Below are positions 33,786-37,902 of a DNA stretch of 37,902 bases, in pieces. Position 1 is the first letter of the stretch. Each line of letters opens with the position of its first letter. Location of the stretch: contig JAFSAC010000047.1 in the NCBI GenBank assembly GCA_017442265.1, positions 1 to 37,902 on the forward strand. The letters run 5' to 3'. The position numbers were made by a program, and so were the translations under genes. The DNA is from Clostridia bacterium. GTDB taxonomy: Bacteria; Bacillota; Clostridia; Oscillospirales; Acutalibacteraceae. The notes below the pieces were generated by a model. It did no database searches, was not told where the DNA came from, and saw only the letters and a list, made by a program, of their open reading frames with translations.

Positions 33786-34559
33786 TTAGTTTCCGCATTC
33801 AATACTGATGCGATTGAAGATATCCAACAGATCCTCGGTGGCGATCTTCTGCTTATCTTCCCCTGCTTTATCCAGCACGATCTGGCCTTTATCCATCATC
33901 AAAAGCCGCGAGCCGTATTCCACCGCATACCTGAGGTTATGGGTGACCATAATGGCGGTGAGCCCCTTTTCTTTTACCACCTTATCGGTAATCTCCATAA
34001 TAATATCCGCCGTATGAGGGTCAAGAGCGGCCGTGTGCTCATCCAGGATGAGGAAATCCACCGGCGTTAAGGTAGTCATAATCAGTGCCACCGCCTGCCG
34101 CTGTCCGCCGGAAAGGGTGCCAACGAGCGCGTCCATTTTATCCTCTAAACCCAGTCCCACCGTTTTGAGCTGTTCCTGGTAAAACGCCTTGCGTTCCCGG
34201 TTAACGCCACGGGTGAGGTTAAAGGGTTTTCCTTTATTATCCGCCAGCGACATATTCTCCAAAATGGTCATATGCGGACAGGTGCCGGCCGCAGGGTCCT
34301 GATACACCCGACCGATCCGGCGGTACCGTTGAAATTCCGGGAGTTTCCCGATATTTTTTCCGTCTAACAGCAGTTCTCCCTTATCCACCGGGATACTGCC
34401 GCAGATGATGTTAAGAAGAGAGGTTTTGCCGCTGCCGTTAGAACCCACCACCGACACGAACTCGCCGTCCTTGACGGTGAGGTCAAAGTCGTGAAACAGG
34501 CACATTTCGGTGACGGTGCCGGGGTTATAGGTTTTCGAAATCCCTTTGAGTTCGATCAT
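33786..34559 (-). CDS. trpZ: Tryptophan ABC importer ATPase (TrpZ-like)
   Basis: The cytoplasmic ATPase of the importer with the two genes upstream. The 257 residues contain Walker A GSNGSGKT at 39-46, the Q-loop QDPA, signature LSGGQ at 149-153, Walker B with Asp173-Glu174 and the H-loop in VTHNLRYAVEYG. Its start overlaps the permease stop (ATGA). The alanine/branched-chain-like permease and the PF04392-type binding protein make this the predicted TrpXYZ class, and the Trp T-box upstream supports tryptophan. The symbol follows that nomenclature and should be taken as a prediction. Confidence 0.88.
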   Translation of the reverse strand: MIELKGISKTYNPGTVTEMCLFHDFDLTVKDGEFVSVVGSNGSGKTSLLNIICGSIPVDKGELLLDGKNIGKLPEFQRYRRIGRVYQDPAAGTCPHMTILENMSLADNKGKPFNLTRGVNRERKAFYQEQLKTVGLGLEDKMDALVGTLSGGQRQAVALIMTTLTPVDFLILDEHTAALDPHTADIIMEITDKVVKEKGLTAIMVTHNLRYAVEYGSRLLMMDKGQIVLDKAGEDKQKIATEDLLDIFNRISIECGN

Positions 34560-35506
34560 TGCTGTGCCACCCCCGATCGCCGGTCTGCGCGTTTTGCCAT
34601 AAAGGAAACGATCTTATCGTTAAAGATCAGAATCAGCGCAAACATCACCGCATTGAGCAGTTTCAGATAAATGCCTTCACTATCCACCAGTACCAAATAA
34701 TTGAGGCACAGCGAATAGATGATCGCACCGAAAATCACCGCAGTGGTATCCTTGATATGCCGCAGGCGGGAAAACACCGCCATACCGATGATGACCGATG
34801 CCAGCGCCAGCACCACCTTGCCGCTACCACTGTCGTTATCGTACGAGCTATACAGGTTCGCATACACGGCGCCGGACACCGCCACAAAGCCGTTGGCAAG
34901 GGCGAGGCCGAGAATTTTATAGTTCCCGACGTCTTTCCCGAGAGAGACCACCAGCTTTTCATTATCGCCGGTCGCCCGCAGCATATAGCCGAGCTTGGTT
35001 TTGAAAAACAGATCAATGAGCACCTTGACCGCCAACACCACGATAAGCTCGATCAAGAGGATCATATAATCGCGGTTGCCGTTGCCCAGCAACTGCACGA
35101 ACTCACCACTGAAAATACTCTCCAGTTGTTCACTGCGGAAGGAGAAAATGGTGGTGGTCATACCGTTCCGGGTGAGCAGTTGGGTGAGCGCCAAGGTGAC
35201 CGACAGCATGGCGGTCATCACAATGATACCGCAGAGCAATTTCGAAATGCGGAATTTCACGTGCAGAATACCGGTCACAATACCCGCCAAAAAGCCGAAC
35301 AGAAAAGAAAGCATAATAGCCGGTACCGGCGGCATGCCGAGTTTCAGCATCAAAATGGTGCAACAAACACCGCCCAAGGGGAACACTCCGTCTACCGACA
35401 GATCGGGGAAATCCAGAATGGAATAGGAGATATACACGCCCAGCGCCAGGATCGCAAAGCAAAGACCCATTTGCAGGCCGTCTATCGTGGTGGCAAAAAA
35501 CAACAT
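34556..35506 (-). CDS. trpY: Tryptophan ABC importer permease (TrpY-like)
   Basis: An integral membrane permease of the branched-chain-amino-acid-like (BPD_transp_2) class. I chose ATG 35506 (MLFFATTIDGLQMGL, 316 residues), 8 bases after AAGGA. The upstream open frame runs into the trpX gene and lacks support. There are about eight to nine hydrophobic segments. The loop FKTKLGYMLRATGDNEKLVVSLG (about 172-195) is the expected ATPase-coupling region. It lies 23 bases after trpX and overlaps trpZ. Confidence 0.9.
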   Translation of the reverse strand: MLFFATTIDGLQMGLCFAILALGVYISYSILDFPDLSVDGVFPLGGVCCTILMLKLGMPPVPAIMLSFLFGFLAGIVTGILHVKFRISKLLCGIIVMTAMLSVTLALTQLLTRNGMTTTIFSFRSEQLESIFSGEFVQLLGNGNRDYMILLIELIVVLAVKVLIDLFFKTKLGYMLRATGDNEKLVVSLGKDVGNYKILGLALANGFVAVSGAVYANLYSSYDNDSGSGKVVLALASVIIGMAVFSRLRHIKDTTAVIFGAIIYSLCLNYLVLVDSEGIYLKLLNAVMFALILIFNDKIVSFMAKRADRRSGVAQQ

Positions 35507-35529
35507 AGTAGTCGTCCTTCTATCAAAAA

Positions 35530-36489
35530 TTATTTGGCGACGTCGGTGGCGGTGACGGTGGTGGGAACGGTCAGTCCCAGCGTCTGACACACCTGACTAT
35601 TGTAGTAGTTATCCGGGTCGGTAACGGTAGCCACCGGAATATCGCCGGCGGCGGTGCCGGAGAGAATCTTCGCCGCCGCTTCGCCGGCTTTCTTGCCGAC
35701 GTTCATATACTCGATCGAGGCGCTGGCGGCACAGCCCACCTTCACCTGTTCGATCTCCGAACCGAATACCGGAATCTTCTTATCGTTGGTAATGGGGAGA
35801 ATGTTGGTCTCCAGCTTGCCAACCACCGTGTTATCCAGCAGGTTCACAAAGCAGTCGACACCTTTTGCGATCAGGTCGTTGACCTTGGTATCAATGGTGT
35901 TAATATCCGCCACCGCACTATCGAGAATTTCCATACCGTCGTACTTCTGAGCGGCGAACTTCAGGTTCGCCACCTGAATCGGGGAGCTGGATTCTTCGGT
36001 GGAGTAAAGAACACCGATTTTAAGGTCTTTTTTACCCATAAAGGCGGTGACCACCTCTAACTGCTTATCAAAGTTCGGGATATCCGAGGAACCGGTCACG
36101 TTTTCATAGTTTTCCATCACGGTCGCATCGGTGATCGCGCAGTACACCACCGGCACCCCCTGGTCTGCCGCCGCATTCGCCGCCGCTACCGCCGAAGGGG
36201 TGGCAATGGCGATGATGACCGCCGCCTGCTTATTCACCAGGTTATTCGCCTGGGTCTGAGAGACACTGGCATCAAAGTTACTGTTCACGTATTCAACGTT
36301 ATAATCATCCGGGTTAATGCCGGCCTCTTTCAGTCCGGCCATAATGCCTTCATAGCAGTTATTTAAGGATGCGTGGGAGCCAAACTGAATGATACCAATG
36401 GTTTTCTTTCCGTTGCCGCAACCGGCAAAGGACACACAAATCAGCGCTAAAGTCAGCAGAAAAGCCGCAATTTTCATCATTTTTTTCAT
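35530..36489 (-). CDS. trpX: Tryptophan-binding lipoprotein of ABC importer (TrpX-like)
   Basis: The extracytoplasmic substrate-binding protein. I chose ATG 36489 (MKKMMKIAAFLLTLA, 319 residues), 8 bases after AGGAG. A TTG upstream is not credible. The signal peptide ends in the lipobox SFAGC (Cys24). The mature part fits the PF04392 two-lobed binding-protein family (IGIIQFGSHASLNNCYEGIMAGL, AIATPSAVAAANAA, KIGVLYSTEESSS, VFGSEIEQVKVG). Family members are often under Trp T-boxes, and the leader here carries one with a TGG specifier, so tryptophan is the likely ligand. A tyrosine or other aromatic ligand is the alternative. Confidence 0.9.
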   Translation of the reverse strand: MKKMMKIAAFLLTLALICVSFAGCGNGKKTIGIIQFGSHASLNNCYEGIMAGLKEAGINPDDYNVEYVNSNFDASVSQTQANNLVNKQAAVIIAIATPSAVAAANAAADQGVPVVYCAITDATVMENYENVTGSSDIPNFDKQLEVVTAFMGKKDLKIGVLYSTEESSSPIQVANLKFAAQKYDGMEILDSAVADINTIDTKVNDLIAKGVDCFVNLLDNTVVGKLETNILPITNDKKIPVFGSEIEQVKVGCAASASIEYMNVGKKAGEAAAKILSGTAAGDIPVATVTDPDNYYNSQVCQTLGLTVPTTVTATDVAK

Positions 36490-36589
36490 GACAAACACTC
36501 CTATATACAAGATAAATTATCAAAAAACACCAAAATCAGCTTGTTTTTTCGTTTCGCCATCGTATCATACCCATAAAGCATCATCCTTT

Positions 36590-36850
36590 ATAAAAAAATA
36601 AAACCCCTGCCCCACTATGGGACAAGAGTTACTCCTGCGGTACCACCCAAATTCGCTTTTCAGCGCTCTTCATGCACCTATCTTATGCACTATCCGCGGT
36701 AACGGGCGGCGGCCGTCGTTCCTACTAAAAAACTCGTTCGGATTGCCCTCCCGGGGCCATTCAGCATCCCGTCCGCCACCGTGATCCCACCATCCACGGC
36801 TCTCTGTGCGCTTCTCAGCATACCTACTCTTCCCGGTCATCGGTTTCTTT
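36590..36850 (-). promoter_or_regulatory. T-box riboswitch, tryptophan-specific
   Basis: The leader has classic Stem I motifs on the minus strand (GAAGAGTA, then CAGAGAGCC), a specifier read as TGG in CTGAATGGCCCC (36757-36759), and the T-box core GGGTGGTACCGC (36637-36648). It ends in a terminator stem 36604-36614/36618-36628 with G-U pairs, followed by TTTTATTTTTTT. The Trp codon agrees with the TrpXYZ-type importer downstream. Together with the roughly 100-base stretch before trpX (36490-36589), where I see no convincing gene, it explains the long gene-free interval. Confidence 0.93.
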
Positions 36851-36856
36851 TTTATC

Positions 36857-36885
36857 AATATAGCACCTGAGCCGGATTTTGTCAA
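36857..36885 (-). promoter_or_regulatory. Promoter of the Trp T-box operon
   Basis: TTGACA (36880-36885) and TATATT (36857-36862) on the minus strand with a 17-base spacer, directly upstream of the T-box Stem I. Confidence 0.88.
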
Positions 36886-36920
36886 TAAAAAAATTACCCG
36901 ACTTACGATAAAAAGAAAAA

Positions 36921-36950
36921 AATCCCCTGTCACCGGGGTGACAGGGGATT
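36921..36950 (-). terminator. Terminator of tuf
   Basis: A perfect 14-bp stem (AATCCCCTGTCACC with its complement) with a very small loop, followed on the minus strand by TTTTTTCTTTT. It lies about 30 bases after the EF-Tu stop. Confidence 0.95.
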
Positions 36951-36981
36951 TATCAACCGATTTGGTTTAGAAGATCAGCGA

Positions 36982-37902
36982 TTAGCCGTTGATCTTGCTG
37001 ACCACGCCGGAACCGACAGTACGGCCGCCTTCGCGGATAGCGAAACGCAGACCCTCTTCGATAGCGATCGGGGTGATCAGTTCGACGTCCATCTCGACGT
37101 TATCGCCAGGCATGCACATCTCCACACCTTCCGGCAGGCTGATGACGCCGGTCACGTCGGTGGTACGGAAATAGAACTGCGGACGATAGTTGTTGAAGAA
37201 CGGGGTGTGACGGCCGCCTTCGTCCTTGGACAGGACGTAAACCTGGCCATGGAACTTGGTGTGCGGGTTGATCGAGCCGGGTTTGCAGAGAACCTGGCCA
37301 CGCTCGATGTCGTCACGCTGCACGCCACGGAGCAGAACACCAACGTTGTCGCCGGCCTCAGCGTAGTCAAGCAGCTTACGGAACATCTCGATACCGGTAA
37401 CGACAGTCTTTCTGCGCTCCTCGGTCAGACCGATGATCTCGATTTCTTCGGACATGGTCAGACGGCCACGCTCCACACGACCGGTAGCAACAGTGCCACG
37501 ACCGGTGATGGTGAACACGTCTTCAACAGGCATCAGGAACGGCTTCGCGTCGTCGCGTTCCGGGCTCGGGATATACTCGTCAACAGCGTTCATGAGCTCG
37601 AGGATCGGAGCATATTCAGGAGCGTCAGCGCCGGTAGCGGTGCATTCCAGAGCAGCCAGAGCGGAACCCTTGATGATCGGAATATCGTCACCCGGGAACT
37701 CATACTCGGACAGCAGATCACGGATTTCCATCTCGACCAGCTCGAGCAGTTCCGGATCGTCAACCTGGTCACACTTGTTCATGAACACAACAATGTTCGG
37801 AACGCCGACCTGACGGGACAGCAGGATGTGCTCACGGGTCTGCGGCATCGGGCCGTCAGCAGCGGACACAACCAGGATAGCACCGTCCATCTGCGCAGCA
37901 CC
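36982..37902 (-). CDS. tuf: Translation elongation factor Tu, 5' end missing
   Basis: EF-Tu delivers aminoacyl-tRNA to the ribosome in a GTP-dependent way. The frame is open to the window edge, where it reads [17 protein letters not shown], part of the G domain, so about the first 95 residues lie outside. The guanine-specificity motif NKCD is present ([11 protein letters not shown]), as is the SALAALE segment of G5. Domains 2 and 3 follow with [17 protein letters not shown] and the C-terminal [15 protein letters not shown]. Codon use is strongly biased to C-ending codons, as expected for a highly expressed gene. Confidence 0.98.
   Translation of the reverse strand, partial: GAAQMDGAILVVSAADGPMPQTREHILLSRQVGVPNIVVFMNKCDQVDDPELLELVEMEIRDLLSEYEFPGDDIPIIKGSALAALECTATGADAPEYAPILELMNAVDEYIPSPERDDAKPFLMPVEDVFTITGRGTVATGRVERGRLTMSEEIEIIGLTEERRKTVVTGIEMFRKLLDYAEAGDNVGVLLRGVQRDDIERGQVLCKPGSINPHTKFHGQVYVLSKDEGGRHTPFFNNYRPQFYFRTTDVTGVISLPEGVEMCMPGDNVEMDVELITPIAIEEGLRFAIREGGRTVGSGVVSKING

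Noticed and set aside
36501..36584. A 27-codon open frame between the Trp T-box terminator and trpX, ending inside the trpX ribosome-binding site
   Set aside because: An AAAGG abuts its start, but it has no Trp codons, no recognisable sequence and no independent support. A chance frame is likely.
36670..36933. An 87-codon open frame on the minus strand
   Set aside because: It runs through the Trp T-box Stem I and its promoter, and the RNA element explains the sequence better.

Overview
The window looks like a chromosomal segment from a spore-forming, anaerobic Firmicute of class Clostridia, probably an Oscillospirales-type gut lineage. The evidence is spoIIE, two T-box riboswitches, sigma-A promoters close to TTGACA-17-TATAAT, strong Shine-Dalgarno sites, lipoproteins with Gram-positive lipoboxes, a clostridial-type DUF1385-prmC pair and uronic-acid catabolism. 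The lineage is inferred from gene content only. Almost every gene lies on the minus strand. The exception is the ABC exporter half at the left edge.

Layout by minus-strand transcription, left to right. (1) 1-1551: 3' part of an ABC exporter subunit on the plus strand, with a hairpin terminator facing the arginine operon. (2) 1597-9528: a complete arginine operon, argG-argH-argC-argJ-argB-argD-argF, transcribed from a consensus promoter with an ArgR-box-like operator just downstream. It covers all steps from N-acetylglutamate to arginine, with acetyl recycling by ArgJ. (3) 9608-15301: a uronate operon, uxaB-uxaA-uxaC-GH2 glycosidase, which would release and degrade hexuronates toward 2-keto-3-deoxygluconate. 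(4) 15425-16054: thioredoxin with an unusual CMPC active site, and a 66-residue ferredoxin:thioredoxin-reductase-like protein. (5) 16085-16236: tRNA-Lys(UUU) with its own promoter and terminator. (6) 16266-18669: spoIIE behind a promoter with a 21-bp spacer, the Spo0A-type architecture. (7) 18756-24488: a Cys T-box followed by the tight cluster cysE-cysS-pfkB-copZ-copA, ending at a terminator. (8) 24504-28401: recA, terminator, recX, rimO, pgsA, with a LexA box upstream of recA. (9) 28409-33735: VCBS-type lipoprotein, response regulator, histidine kinase, DUF1385 protein and prmC in one operon. (10) 33748-36885: a Trp T-box driving a TrpXYZ-type tryptophan ABC importer. (11) 36921-37902: the 3' part of tuf (EF-Tu) and its terminator.

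Most of the content is well-known biosynthesis and housekeeping, and I see no phage, insertion sequence, CRISPR array or defence island. The points most worth a second look are the copper-efflux genes in a cysteine T-box operon, the thioredoxin/FTR-like pair, the unusually short uronate enzymes together with a glycosidase/pathway mismatch, the Spo0A-like spoIIE promoter, and the lipoprotein-two-component operon that runs into prmC.
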